Shown here: positions 7,939 to 15,774 of the stretch, piece by piece
How the letters are laid out: every line of letters begins with the position of its first letter
Numbering within the stretch: the first letter of the stretch is position 1
Assembly (NCBI RefSeq): GCF_033097365.1
Contig: NZ_AP028461.1
Coordinates: forward strand, 992,001 to 1,056,000
Length of the DNA stretch: 64,000 bases
From: Actinoplanes sichuanensis
GTDB taxonomy: Bacteria; Actinomycetota; Actinomycetes; Mycobacteriales; Micromonosporaceae
Direction of reading: 5' to 3'
Program-made: the position numbers and the translations under genes
The notes under the pieces: generated by a model
Databases searched by the model: none
What the model saw: only the letters and a program-made list of their open reading frames with translations
Told to the model about the DNA's origin: nothing

Positions 7939-8982
7939 ATGCGTCTGGCCAAGCTGCCGAAGTTCCTGACAGCTCTGACCGCCGTTCTCGCCGGTGCCGG
8001 AGCCGTCCTGGCCCCGACCACCGCCGCCACCGCCGCCCCCGCGGCGAACTGCGTCACCGACGCCAAGCTCGTCCCGTCCTGCGGCGTCCTCTGGGGCGGC
8101 GCGGCCGGCGGATTCACCAGCACCCCGCGTGACCAGGCGCTGAAGACCTGGGAAGCGGCCAGCGGCCGGACCGCCAGCCTGTTCCACCAGTACCACAAGG
8201 GTGACGAGGCCTTCCCGACCAAGGCCGAGATCGCCATGACCAACGACCCGGCCAACCCGCGGGTCCTGCTGCTCAACTGGAAGATCGCCTACGGCTCGTC
8301 CTGGGCCAAGGTCGCCAAGGGTGAGCAGAACAAGCGCATCGACGCCTTCGCGGCGCGCGCCAAGGCGTACGGCAAGAAGTTCTTCCTGGTCCTCAACCAC
8401 GAGCCGGAGAACGACGTCGTCGCCAAGAAGGGCTCCGGCTACGAGGCCAAGGACTTCGCGGCCATGTACCGGCACACCATCAAGCGCCTGCGGTCGCAGG
8501 GCGTGACCAACGTCGTGAACGTGGTCGCCTACATGGGCAACGAGAAGTGGATGGCTCAGAACTGGTGGGCCGACCTCTACCCCGGCGACGACGTCGTGGA
8601 CTGGATCGGCCTGGACTCCTACGTCTCGGTCGAGAAGGGCTACTACCACTTCGGTGGTTTCGCCGACCTGCTGGACCGTAAGCCCAAGGGCGGCGGCCTC
8701 GGCTTCTACGACTGGGCCGTCACCAAGCACAAGGGCAAGCCGGTGATGGTCGCCGAGTGGGGCGCCTACCACCGCGTCGGCCGCAACACCGACAAGTCCG
8801 CCGTCTACAACGGTGTCGTCGCCGAGCTGCAGAAGCGCCCCGCCATCAAGGCGATCGTGCACTTCGACACCAAGAAGGACGACCAGGGCGACCGCGACAT
8901 CAGCATCGACAGCACCAAGGCTTCGCTGGCCGCGTTCAAGAAGCTGGCCGCCAACCCGATCTTCAAGGTGAAGATCGGCTGA
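7939..8982 (+). CDS. Secreted GH26-like beta-mannanase/endoglucanase-type glycosidase
   Basis: 347 residues with a Sec signal peptide (about 1-33, ending TAATAAPA). The fold and motif order match the COG4124/GH26-like group: acid/base Glu155 in LVLNHEPEND and nucleophile Glu273 in VMVAEWGAY, with WIGLDSYV between them. A GGGGGAG ribosome binding site precedes ATG 7939. The acceptor polysaccharide is unknown. Two further GH26-like proteins in this window (53090 and 54126) share the same motif layout, and those sit in a polysaccharide synthesis locus. The gene is closed by a strong intrinsic terminator. Confidence 0.85.
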   Translation: MRLAKLPKFLTALTAVLAGAGAVLAPTTAATAAPAANCVTDAKLVPSCGVLWGGAAGGFTSTPRDQALKTWEAASGRTASLFHQYHKGDEAFPTKAEIAMTNDPANPRVLLLNWKIAYGSSWAKVAKGEQNKRIDAFAARAKAYGKKFFLVLNHEPENDVVAKKGSGYEAKDFAAMYRHTIKRLRSQGVTNVVNVVAYMGNEKWMAQNWWADLYPGDDVVDWIGLDSYVSVEKGYYHFGGFADLLDRKPKGGGLGFYDWAVTKHKGKPVMVAEWGAYHRVGRNTDKSAVYNGVVAELQKRPAIKAIVHFDTKKDDQGDRDISIDSTKASLAAFKKLAANPIFKVKIG

Positions 8983-8996
8983 CCCCCTCCGTCACG

Positions 8997-9033
8997 AAAA
9001 GCGCCGCCCGGCTCCGCGCCGGGCGGCGCTTTT
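8997..9033 (+). terminator. Strong intrinsic terminator after GH26-like gene
   Basis: AAAAGCGCCGCCCGG pairs perfectly with CCGGGCGGCGCTTTT across a 7-nt loop, ending in a T run. It sits 14 nt after the stop codon and is the clearest intrinsic terminator in the window. The flanking A and T runs make it usable from either strand. Confidence 0.92.
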
Positions 9034-9121
9034 CGCTGTGCATTTCCTGTCCCGACACTTTGTGTTCGCCGGCTGCTGCTGCAATGCCGAGTCGGCTCCA
9101 CGCGCACGAGGGACCAGGTAA

Positions 9122-10507
9122 GTGGCAGAACAGATCAGGGCGTTGACGGGATTGCGGGCGGTCGCCGCGATCGGTGTGGTCATCTCGCACAGTGGGGTGC
9201 CGGCGAGCCTGCCCGAACACCTCACCAAGATCGCCAAATGGGGTTACATCGGCGTACCGATGTTCTTCATGCTCTCCGGCGTCGTGCTCGCCTACAACTA
9301 CCCGAGCCTCCAAGGCTGGGAGGGCCGGCGCACCGTCAGGTTCTACATCGCCCGGATAGCCCGAGTGATGCCCCTGTACTGGGTGATGATCGCCTACTGC
9401 GCCGCCTACTACTGGATCCTCGGCCGTGACCAGCACGAATGGGCGCTGCTACAGAACATCTTCGCCGTGCAGACGTGGAGCGGTGATCTTGCGGTGGCGC
9501 AGGGCCACTACAACGGTCCCGGCTGGTCCATCGGTGTCGAGATGTTCTTCTACCTGCTGTTTCCCTTCCTGATCCCGGTGGTCGCCCGCCTGGCCCGCCG
9601 GCACGGCCCGCGCGGCCTGATCATCCTGATCGGCGCCATGACGCTGATCGTCTTCGCGCTCTGGCTGGCGTTCTACCTGACCGGCCGGGCCGACCTGCCG
9701 GCCGCCGACCCGGGTTCCGCGCACCGCTGGCTCTACCGCAACCCGCTGTGCTACCTGCCACTCTTCGTCTGCGGCATGGCGATCGCGTTCCTGATCCCGC
9801 ACACCGCCGGTTGGTCCACCCGCCGCCACCACACGATCCAGGCCTTCGTCTTCTGCTACGTCTTCGGCTTGGCGGCGTTCCGGGGCACCGGCCCCGGCTG
9901 GGGCACGGCTTCGTTCGGCCTGCTGTTCGTGGTGCCGTTCACGCTGGCCCTGATCAGCCTCGCCTCCGGCCGCGGCTGGATGGCAGGCCTCCTCTCGACC
10001 ACCCCGATGGTCCGTCTCGGGGTGGCGAGTTACGCCCTTTACATCACCCATCGCTGGCTGATCCACCCCATGCCCACCACCGAATACATCAAGACCGGCC
10101 AGGGCCTGGTCCCCTACGCGGCCCTGCTCATCACGGTCGCGTTGCTCCTGCTGATCGCCGAGGGCGCCCACCAGTACATCGAGGAACCCGCCCGGCGTTG
10201 GCTGGTCAAAATCACCAAACCATTGACCCTCAGCGGTACGGACAAAGCGGCCCCCATTCCGGCCGCCCCCGACTCCCCGTCCCGGGCCGGGTCGGACTCC
10301 TCACCCACCGGGTTGGACTCCTCATCCGCGGGGCCCGATTCTTCTTTACTCGCCGGGTCGGGCTCGTCTTCACCCGCCAGGTCGGGCTCCTCATCCGCCG
10401 AGCCGGATTCGTCCTCACCCGCCGGGTCGGACTCTTCCTCGCCCGCCGGGCCCGGTTCCGCATTTCCCGTCGCGCCCGACTCTCGTCCCTTCCGTCTCGG
10501 GGTCTAA
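9122..10507 (+). CDS. Acyltransferase-3 (OafA/YrhL-like) membrane protein with Ser/Asp-rich tail
   Basis: 461 residues from GTG 9122. The N-terminal 365 or so residues form the ten-helix acyltransferase-3 domain: ALTGLRAVAAIGVVISHSGV with the conserved His, then GVPMFFMLSGVVLAY and the RIARVMPLYW block. Such proteins move acetyl or other acyl groups from cytoplasmic acyl-CoA to surface sugars or lipids. After about residue 375 comes a 75-residue low-complexity tail of 7-8-residue repeats (DSSSPAG-like). The tail is cytoplasmic or periplasmic depending on topology and is unusual for the family. The stop overlaps that of the convergent lipoprotein gene by 3 nt. Confidence 0.9.
   Translation: MAEQIRALTGLRAVAAIGVVISHSGVPASLPEHLTKIAKWGYIGVPMFFMLSGVVLAYNYPSLQGWEGRRTVRFYIARIARVMPLYWVMIAYCAAYYWILGRDQHEWALLQNIFAVQTWSGDLAVAQGHYNGPGWSIGVEMFFYLLFPFLIPVVARLARRHGPRGLIILIGAMTLIVFALWLAFYLTGRADLPAADPGSAHRWLYRNPLCYLPLFVCGMAIAFLIPHTAGWSTRRHHTIQAFVFCYVFGLAAFRGTGPGWGTASFGLLFVVPFTLALISLASGRGWMAGLLSTTPMVRLGVASYALYITHRWLIHPMPTTEYIKTGQGLVPYAALLITVALLLLIAEGAHQYIEEPARRWLVKITKPLTLSGTDKAAPIPAAPDSPSRAGSDSSPTGLDSSSAGPDSSLLAGSGSSSPARSGSSSAEPDSSSPAGSDSSSPAGPGSAFPVAPDSRPFRLGV
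10270..10490 (+). repeat. In-gene degenerate 21-24-bp repeats encoding DSSSPAG-like units
   Basis: About nine imperfect copies of a unit of the form GACTCCTCNNCCGCCGGG code for the Ser/Asp/Gly/Pro tail of the acyltransferase. Copies differ by substitutions and by 3-nt steps, so the frame is preserved. That argues the tail is translated and under some constraint. Confidence 0.75.
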
Positions 10508-11061
10508 TTCCCCGGAAGCACGCGGCTCGTCACGACCGTGGTCGTCAGCTTGCCGAACGCCGTCCGGAACTCCATGCGCGGCTTGTGACAGGAGTCGACC
10601 GGGACACCAGGCCGAACCCAGCGCCCGTCCCGGTCGACCAGCGCAAGCCACGGAACCAGCGGCAACTCCTCGGTGCAGGCTTCCGCGGTGGCGGCCTCAT
10701 CGGGAAGCCGGAGCGTAGGCAACAACAATTCGAGGTCATCAGCACGAAGCTCCTCAGCCACGATCTCGGTGCCACCCGCTTTCTCCCGCATCTCCACCCG
10801 GCAGACGACCGCGGAGACGGCCTGAAAACCGTCCCCGAGCAGCGGCAGCCCGAGCGCATCCTGCCCGGCCCCGAACCAGTCATCCACCGAAGCCGGAGCC
10901 GCGACATCACAGGACTCCCACCGCTGATGAACCTCAGGCGCCGGAAGACCACTCCGCCCAGGGGCCGGAGCGGGAGCACCGGGCTCAACCCCACCATCAG
11001 GGCGGGCGCACCCACCCGCCAACAGAAGGAGCAGGGCGGCCACAGTCACTCGCGTATCCAT
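10504..11061 (-). CDS. Putative lipoprotein, function unknown
   Basis: 185 residues from ATG 11061 ([22 protein letters not shown]). The lipobox LLLAGGC followed by a Pro/Ala/Gly-rich stretch predicts a lipid-anchored extracytoplasmic protein. The rest contains four cysteines (SCDVAAP, VVCRVE, EACTEE and DSCHKP) that could form two disulfides. I recognise no family. Its final codons overlap the stop of the convergent acyltransferase: the four bases CTAA at 10504-10507 hold both stops. Confidence 0.7.
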   Translation of the reverse strand: MDTRVTVAALLLLLAGGCARPDGGVEPGAPAPAPGRSGLPAPEVHQRWESCDVAAPASVDDWFGAGQDALGLPLLGDGFQAVSAVVCRVEMREKAGGTEIVAEELRADDLELLLPTLRLPDEAATAEACTEELPLVPWLALVDRDGRWVRPGVPVDSCHKPRMEFRTAFGKLTTTVVTSRVLPGN

Positions 11062-11170
11062 GGCCCTGTGACGCGTCCCCGCTCCGCAGGGTTCCCACCT
11101 CGGAAAATGGCCCAACACGCCCCCTCGAGGAGCACCCCCTAGCTGTACTGACCGCGGACCCAACCGGCCG

Positions 11171-11284
11171 CGGAATCCGATGGGTGTCGCTCGTCCCTCG
11201 TGGGGTGCGTGGACGGCGGAATCCGATGGGTGTCGCTCGTTCGTCGTGGGGTGCGTGGACGGGGGAATCCGATCGGTGTAGCCG
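11171..11284 (+). repeat. 46-bp tandem repeat, about 2.5 copies
   Basis: Units begin at 11171, 11217 and 11263 with an exact 46-bp period. The core GGAATCCGATGGGTGTCGCT is nearly identical in the first two copies and diverges in the third. The array lies in the intergenic space between the divergent lipoprotein and exonuclease genes, and could affect either promoter. Confidence 0.88.
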
Positions 11285-11351
11285 TCCGCTGGGGTATTTC
11301 GGCGACGGAATACGGTCGACGTCGGGGGCGCCGCGCCCCTATCGTGCCGAC

Positions 11352-11924
11352 GTGGCACGACCTGAGATCTACGTGAGTACCGACATCGAATCCGACGGCC
11401 CCATCCCCGGCCCGCATTCGATGTTGAGTTTCGCCTCCGCGGCGTTCACCGCCGACAAGACTCTGCTGGGCACTTTCACCGCAAACCTGACCACGCTTCC
11501 GGAAGCGCAGGGCCACCCCGAAACGATGGCCTGGTGGGCCTCCCAGCCACAGGCCTGGGAGGCGAGCCGAAAAGACCAGCAGGACCCGGCGACCGCCATG
11601 ACCGCCTACCGAACCTGGCTCGAGAACCTGCCCGGCCGCCCGGTCTTCGTCGGCTATCCAGCAGCCTTCGACTTCATGTTCGTCTACTGGTACCTGATCC
11701 GCTTCACCGGAACCAGCCCGTTCTCCCACTCGGCCCTGGACATGAAGTCCTACGCAATGGCCCTCCTGGGAACCGACTTCCGAGCAACAGTGAAACGCAC
11801 CATGCCCCGCTCGTGGTTCGAAGAGTCGCCCCACACCCACGTCGCCTTGGACGACGCAATCGAACAAGGCAACCTCTTCTGCGCCATGCTGGCAACAAAC
11901 AGAAGCGCAAAAACCAGAGGATAG
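11352..11924 (+). CDS. DEDDh 3'-5' exonuclease-like protein
   Basis: 190 residues from GTG 11352. ExoI motif appears as [14 protein letters not shown] (Asp and Glu), ExoII is probably [15 protein letters not shown] (Asp), and ExoIII as [13 protein letters not shown] with the histidine five residues before the final Asp. This is the arrangement of DnaQ-type DEDDh nucleases, which trim DNA or RNA 3' ends. It is short, with no polymerase or helicase partner visible, so the biological substrate is open. A 46-bp repeat array precedes it and a repeat-rich gene-poor region follows. Confidence 0.8.
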   Translation: MARPEIYVSTDIESDGPIPGPHSMLSFASAAFTADKTLLGTFTANLTTLPEAQGHPETMAWWASQPQAWEASRKDQQDPATAMTAYRTWLENLPGRPVFVGYPAAFDFMFVYWYLIRFTGTSPFSHSALDMKSYAMALLGTDFRATVKRTMPRSWFEESPHTHVALDDAIEQGNLFCAMLATNRSAKTRG

Positions 11925-12182
11925 CGCCACCGCAGAAGCGAAAGAAAAGACGGCGCAGACTCTCGCGGGAGCGGCACCAATTAAAATGCAGGAAGGGTCC
12001 CAATCTTCGCCCGCACTGGCCTGATCCACTGACGGGCGACCACTAAACGCCCGACCACACTCGACAACATCGAGTGAAGCCACGACCCCCATCCTGCAAG
12101 AACCACCAAAATTCAACAAAAGCCCACCGAGAGCCGCCGAATCCCTTCCCCGATGAAGCCAATCGGCTCCCGACAGTCGCCC

Positions 12183-12330
12183 GGCCGCCATGAGATTTCG
12201 GGCCGCCATGGGGTGTCGGGTCGTCGTGGGCTGTCGGGCCGCCATGGGGTGTCGGGCAGTCGTGGGCTGTCGGGCCGCCATGGGCTGTCCGGCCGGCGTG
12301 GGACTTCTGGCCGTCGTGGGGTTGCTCGCC
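12183..12330 (+). repeat. 18-bp tandem repeat with 36-bp higher-order period
   Basis: GGCCGCCATG-type units occur at 12183, 12201, 12237 and 12273, with GTCGTGGGCTGTCG-type units between them, giving an 18-bp monomer and a 36-bp dimer period over about 150 bp. The plus frame through the array would read as GRHGVSGRRGLS repeats, but that frame has no ribosome binding site or conserved flank, so I regard it as a by-product of the period being a multiple of three. Confidence 0.85.
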
Positions 12331-12537
12331 GCCGTTAGTCCGGTCGCTGTGAGGCGTCTGGCCGCCCAGGGTTGACTCGCCACCACGCCTGCTCGCTCGC
12401 CCCGAACGCCCGCGGCTCGGCGCATCGAGCTAGCACTACCTGGCCTAGTAGTGGGCGGTCGTCCGACCGCCGGCGAGGCCCACGTAGGCGGTGAAGGCTT
12501 GAGCGTTGATCCCAGTGTGGCAGGTGGTGAGGGCACC

Positions 12538-12927
12538 TCAGGTGATCGCCGGGCGGCCGGCACTATAGGCGCGACAAGTGATCGGCCTGCCGCGGCAGGC
12601 TGTGGAGCGGCAGGCAACGGCGGTGTGGCGAGTGGTGGGAGTGCCGCGGAGGGTCGCGGAGGGTCGCGGTGCGGCAGATGGCCGCGGTGCCGCAGATGGC
12701 CGCGGTGCCGTAGATCGTTGAGGCACGGATGAGGTAGGGGCCGTTGTGGTCCGCGCTGGATGGCTTCTATCAGTGGTCGCCGTCATCCCGGCCAGCTCGC
12801 CTTGGTGAACCCGCCGGAGCTTTTCAGCATGGCGCTGCCGTAATCCCCAGGAACGGTGTCGCTCATGCTCGCGCCGAAACTCTTCGCGGGCTGGCGAGTA
12901 ATTACGCGATGCCTTCCGATTCCGCAT
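12538..12927 (-). CDS. Doubtful small protein, Arg-rich head and Pro/Ser/Ala tail
   Basis: From ATG 12927 the minus strand reads about 129 residues. The first 48 or so (MRNRKASRNYSPAREEFRRE and onward) look like a real charged helical protein and use an unusually low-GC3 codon set including a TTA leucine codon. The remainder is low complexity (APRPSAAPRPSAAP) and is read through the 12648-12718 repeats, so the true gene may be shorter or decayed. I see only a weak ribosome binding site. I recall similar short RNYSP-type proteins in Micromonosporaceae but cannot verify this here. Confidence 0.35.
   Translation of the reverse strand: MRNRKASRNYSPAREEFRREHERHRSWGLRQRHAEKLRRVHQGELAGMTATTDRSHPARTTTAPTSSVPQRSTAPRPSAAPRPSAAPRPSATLRGTPTTRHTAVACRSTACRGRPITCRAYSAGRPAIT
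12648..12718 (+). repeat. Short 10-bp and 18-bp tandem repeats
   Basis: GCGGAGGGTC occurs twice in tandem, followed by three 18-bp units GCGGTGCCGCAGATGGCC beginning at 12666, 12684 and 12702. The second unit is the consensus and the last is partial. Confidence 0.8.
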
Positions 12928-13190
12928 GGATGCAATTTCTGTCCGGCTGAACAACGAACCCTGGCCCATGCATAAATTCTGCCCAACCTCGGCTCTGAAG
13001 TGTAAGCGATGGATCATGCCAAAATGGCGGACGCTGCGTCGCCTAAATGTCCCAAACCCGATCTCGGGCGTGTCCAGGTGATCAATCGGCGAGAGCTCTC
13101 CGAAATCAGGGTTGCGTCGGTTCTTTGGGGATGAATTTGAGGTTCACGTGGTCTCGGGGTGGGGAGAGGACCTGGCGGCGCGGCGATGGC

Positions 13191-13303
13191 GGTTGCCTGA
13201 AGCCGGTGGCGATTGCCTGAAGCCGGCGGCGGTTGCCTGAAGCCGGTGGCGGTTGCCTGAAGCCGGTGGCGATCCTTGAAGCCGGTGGCGGTTGGCTGAA
13301 GCC
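13191..13303 (+). repeat. 20-bp tandem repeat, about six copies
   Basis: GGTTGCCTGAAGCCGGTGGC repeats from 13191 with units at 13211, 13231, 13251, 13271 (19 bp) and 13290 (partial). Because 20 is not a multiple of three the array cannot encode a periodic peptide in one frame, which favours a non-coding origin. Confidence 0.9.
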
Positions 13304-13683
13304 TGCACAGCGGCGTGTCTTCGACCTCGGCGAGCTGGGCGGGCACGAAGGTGAACAGGTTCGCTGGTGTGCGGCGGACCGGAGCCCGGCGGGTGTGTCA
13401 GCGTTGTGGGTGCCGAAAAGTCTGGAAACCGTGGGCATTCAGCTGCACTGCTCGCGAAATGACGAGGTTTATCGGGGCTCAGGGCACGTGGCGGGCCCGG
13501 ATCCGTCCGCTGCGCGGCAGCACCCGTCGAACCCGTCGTGGGGATCGACGGCTGCGTTGCGGTGACCGTCGGCCGGGTCCCAAGGTCGGCGAGTGGGCTG
13601 CGGCGACGTCCGGCAGGGACGTGCCGAACGCTCCCCGAAGAACATCGTCGGCGGAGCTTGGCCCGAGCGGCCGCGTCGATCGC

Positions 13684-13952
13684 CACAGCTGGGAGACCAC
13701 CCGAAAAGCGACGCGACCGCTGGGGGACCCGTCCGAAAGCGACGCGATCGCTGGGGGACCCGCCCGAAAGCGACGCGACCGCTGGGAGGCCGCCCGAAAG
13801 CGACGCTTTCGCTGGGAGGCCAAACGAAGGCGTGATCGCTGGGAAGACCATCCGAAAGGCGCGACCGTTGGGCGGCCACCCGAAAGGCGACCGCGACCCG
13901 TAGGGAGACCGCCCGAAAGGCGACCGCGACCGTAGGAAGACCGCCCAAAATG
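13684..13952 (+). repeat. Degenerate 27-35-bp tandem repeat, about nine copies
   Basis: Units share the core GCTGGGGGACCCGCCCGAAA. GCTGGG cores begin at about 13688, 13719, 13750, 13781, 13811 and 13838 (periods 31, 31, 31, 30, 27), and later copies carry GCGACCG insertions. There are no unique spacers, so this is not a CRISPR array. Confidence 0.85.
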
Positions 13953-13975
13953 CGACATGACCGCCGATCAGCAGG

Positions 13976-14344
13976 TCAAATCGCGGCGAACACCCGCTGT
14001 CGGAGAAGGTTGTACTGATCGCGGCAGCGCCCGGGAGGACCAGGTGGCCGCCGCTGCACCTCGCCGCCACCGACGATCTCCTCCGGGCGGAACTGATCGG
14101 CGGTCAGGTCGACGAATCGGCCGTCCGGCAGGCGGTTCCAGTAATGGTGGCCGACCTGCACGCCGTCGACGTGGACTTCGCCGAGGACGAGTTCGCCGCC
14201 GAGCAGTTCCTGGAGGATCAGCGCGGTGACCCCGCACTGTCCACGGGACGGATTGTCCGGTCGCCATTCCGGTAGATCGTGTGGATCGCAGGTGTCCGCG
14301 CCCCACGAGGCGCGGAACACCTGTCGCAATGCGTCGAGGTTCAT
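13976..14344 (-). CDS. YunG-family protein
   Basis: 122 residues from ATG 14344 (MNLDALRQVFRASWGADTC). The family motifs are the SRGQCGVTALILQELLGGEL block, with Gln-Cys like a papain-type active-site context, and GHHYWNRLPDGRFVDLTADQ with a following histidine-tryptophan-asparagine and Asp. YunG of Bacillus is uncharacterised; the Cys-His-Asp pattern suggests a transglutaminase-like or amidase fold but that is inference. A MerR-type promoter lies directly upstream, with its -10 element only 7 nt from the ATG, so the mRNA may be leaderless. Confidence 0.8.
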   Translation of the reverse strand: MNLDALRQVFRASWGADTCDPHDLPEWRPDNPSRGQCGVTALILQELLGGELVLGEVHVDGVQVGHHYWNRLPDGRFVDLTADQFRPEEIVGGGEVQRRPPGPPGRCRDQYNLLRQRVFAAI

Positions 14345-14351
14345 GGACCGG

Positions 14352-14382
14352 AGGATGGTCCCTCGACCGGGTCGAGGGTCAA
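14352..14382 (-). promoter_or_regulatory. MerR-type promoter with 19-bp spacer and dyad
   Basis: Read on the minus strand: -35 TTGACC (14382-14377), a 19-bp spacer holding the perfect dyad CCCTCGAC-CCG-GTCGAGGG (14378-14360), and a -10-like CATCCT (14357-14352). A 19-bp spacer with a central dyad is the hallmark of promoters untwisted by MerR-family activators. The start codon at 14344 lies where transcription should begin. The promoter sits in the 43-nt gap after the DUF1996 gene. Confidence 0.65.
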
Positions 14383-14387
14383 GCGAT

Positions 14388-15584
14388 TCAGTACGAGAAC
14401 GGGTCGTAGCCATCGTTGTTGCAGGTCCGGCGCTGGGCGATGCAGTTGCGCACCCGCTGGTTCATGGCCTTGGCATCCCACATCAGGAACGCGTCGCCGT
14501 GCATCGACGAGGCGCTCTTCCCGGTCGGGTCGGACGACAGGTAATAGCCGGCTTTGGTGCCTTTCGCGGCGTACGCGATGTCGAACGTGAGCGCCGGAAT
14601 GCGGACCGGATGCGCGGCCGGGCAGCCCTTGTCGTCGCCGAAGGCGACGTGGTCCTTGTGGTTGGGGCTGTCCAGGTGCTCACCGTCCCAGCAGTCCGGG
14701 AACTGGAGCATGAAATGCAGGCCGGCCGGTTCACCGCAGATCGGCCAGTTGCCGTTGTCGCTGCGGGCGTACCCGTCGATGTCGCCGGGGCCGTAGAAGG
14801 CGCAGTAGAACTGTCCCTGCGCGCCGCGCGGTGTCGGCACCTTCTTCTTGGCGTCCCCGGCGATCATCCGTAGCCCGTTGGGAATGGGCACGATGCCCGT
14901 CGAATTGTTGCGCAGCGACCGGTAGTAGACCCGGAATCCGGAGGTCTCGACCGGTTTCTTGGTGGCCGCCTCGTAAAGGGTCGGAACCCAGTAGGCGGAA
15001 TGGTCGACGGTCGGTTTGCAGGTGGTGGCGGTGAACTTCATCAGATCAGCGGCCGTGGTGTCCGCGTCGACGGCTTTGTTGCCGACGAACGAGTGCATGT
15101 GCGAGGCCCCCGGCAGGCCCGGCGCAACGATCGGATCGTCGGGTTTGCGGTGGCTGTACTTGCAGTCGGCCCGGAATTCCGGCAGGTTCCCCGCGTTGAC
15201 CGGCGGGTCGGCCTTGGTGCGTTGGTAGGCGGCCAGTTGCTCACCCCACGCGGCCTGGTCGACCGGGAGCCAGCCACCCTTGGCGACGGCCTGGGTGGCG
15301 GGCTTCGCGCTGGTCGAGGCTTTCACCGCGGCCGAACCGGACGGCACCGCGACGGCCGAAGGCACCACGGCGGCGGCCGAGATGGTGGTGGCCGGCGCTG
15401 ATTCGGGCGGCAGGACGGCGGCGACATCACGTGACGAAACGGTGCCGGGCCGGCTCACCCATACGGCCGCTCCGGCGACCAGAGCGACGGCCACTCCGAC
15501 GGCGGCGACGGCCGCGCCTCGCGGGCGGCGGGCGTGACGGCCGGACCCCGACGACGCCGGTTCGGGGAACGTGGAAGACGGCAC
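14388..15584 (-). CDS. Secreted or membrane-anchored DUF1996 protein
   Basis: 398 residues from GTG 15584, with AGGGAG 8 nt upstream. A basic N-terminus (about residues 1-24) and one membrane helix (GAAVAAVGVAVALVAGAAVW) lead to an Ala/Ser/Thr/Pro-rich linker to about residue 100. The rest is the DUF1996 domain: ADCKYSHRKPDDPIVAPG, GASHMHSFVGN, SAYWVPTLYEA and FMLQFPDCWDGEHLDSPNH with conserved His/Asp/Cys. The domain is found in secreted fungal and actinobacterial proteins, sometimes next to carbohydrate-binding modules; its activity is not established. It is convergent with no gene and precedes the YunG gene by 43 nt. Confidence 0.88.
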   Translation of the reverse strand: MPSSTFPEPASSGSGRHARRPRGAAVAAVGVAVALVAGAAVWVSRPGTVSSRDVAAVLPPESAPATTISAAAVVPSAVAVPSGSAAVKASTSAKPATQAVAKGGWLPVDQAAWGEQLAAYQRTKADPPVNAGNLPEFRADCKYSHRKPDDPIVAPGLPGASHMHSFVGNKAVDADTTAADLMKFTATTCKPTVDHSAYWVPTLYEAATKKPVETSGFRVYYRSLRNNSTGIVPIPNGLRMIAGDAKKKVPTPRGAQGQFYCAFYGPGDIDGYARSDNGNWPICGEPAGLHFMLQFPDCWDGEHLDSPNHKDHVAFGDDKGCPAAHPVRIPALTFDIAYAAKGTKAGYYLSSDPTGKSASSMHGDAFLMWDAKAMNQRVRNCIAQRRTCNNDGYDPFSY

Positions 15585-15774
15585 AGGTGACTCCCTGACA
15601 TGAAGTGCGTGGACCGATCGGCCGCCGAAATGCTAGGCAGGCACGGCGCACACCGGACAGGCACTTAAAACAAAGAAAAGAAAAGACCGTCCATTGGTAC
15701 GCAATAAGCCGGCCCCGAACGAGAAAGTGTTATCCACCCCGTTCCGGCCCGTCTCCGGCATGGGCCGCAGACCG

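Larger units (their letters stand above)
11925..13975. other. Gene-poor 2-kb interval with several tandem repeat families
   Basis: Between the exonuclease and YunG-like genes I find no convincing full-length gene. The interval contains four separate tandem arrays (12183-12330, 12648-12718, 13191-13303 and 13684-13952), one doubtful small ORF (12538-12927) and a short stretch on the minus strand, about 13310-13385, whose codons have strong GC3 bias (translating as NLFTFVPAQLAEVEDTPLC) but no intact frame around it. Several segments (for example 11935-12000 and 12890-13020) are noticeably more A/T-rich than the neighbourhood. No transposase remnant is recognisable. Confidence 0.7.

Noticed and set aside
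12153..12338. Small plus-strand ORF reading GRHGVS repeats
   Set aside because: It is only the translation of the 18-bp repeat, has no ribosome binding site and no conserved flank.
13684..13952. CRISPR-like array of about nine repeats
   Set aside because: The units run into each other without unique spacers and vary in length from 27 to 35 bp, and no cas genes are near.
13144..14070. 308-residue minus-strand ORF
   Set aside because: It is low-complexity Arg/Ser/Pro sequence read through two tandem arrays and overlaps the YunG-like gene; no coding signature.
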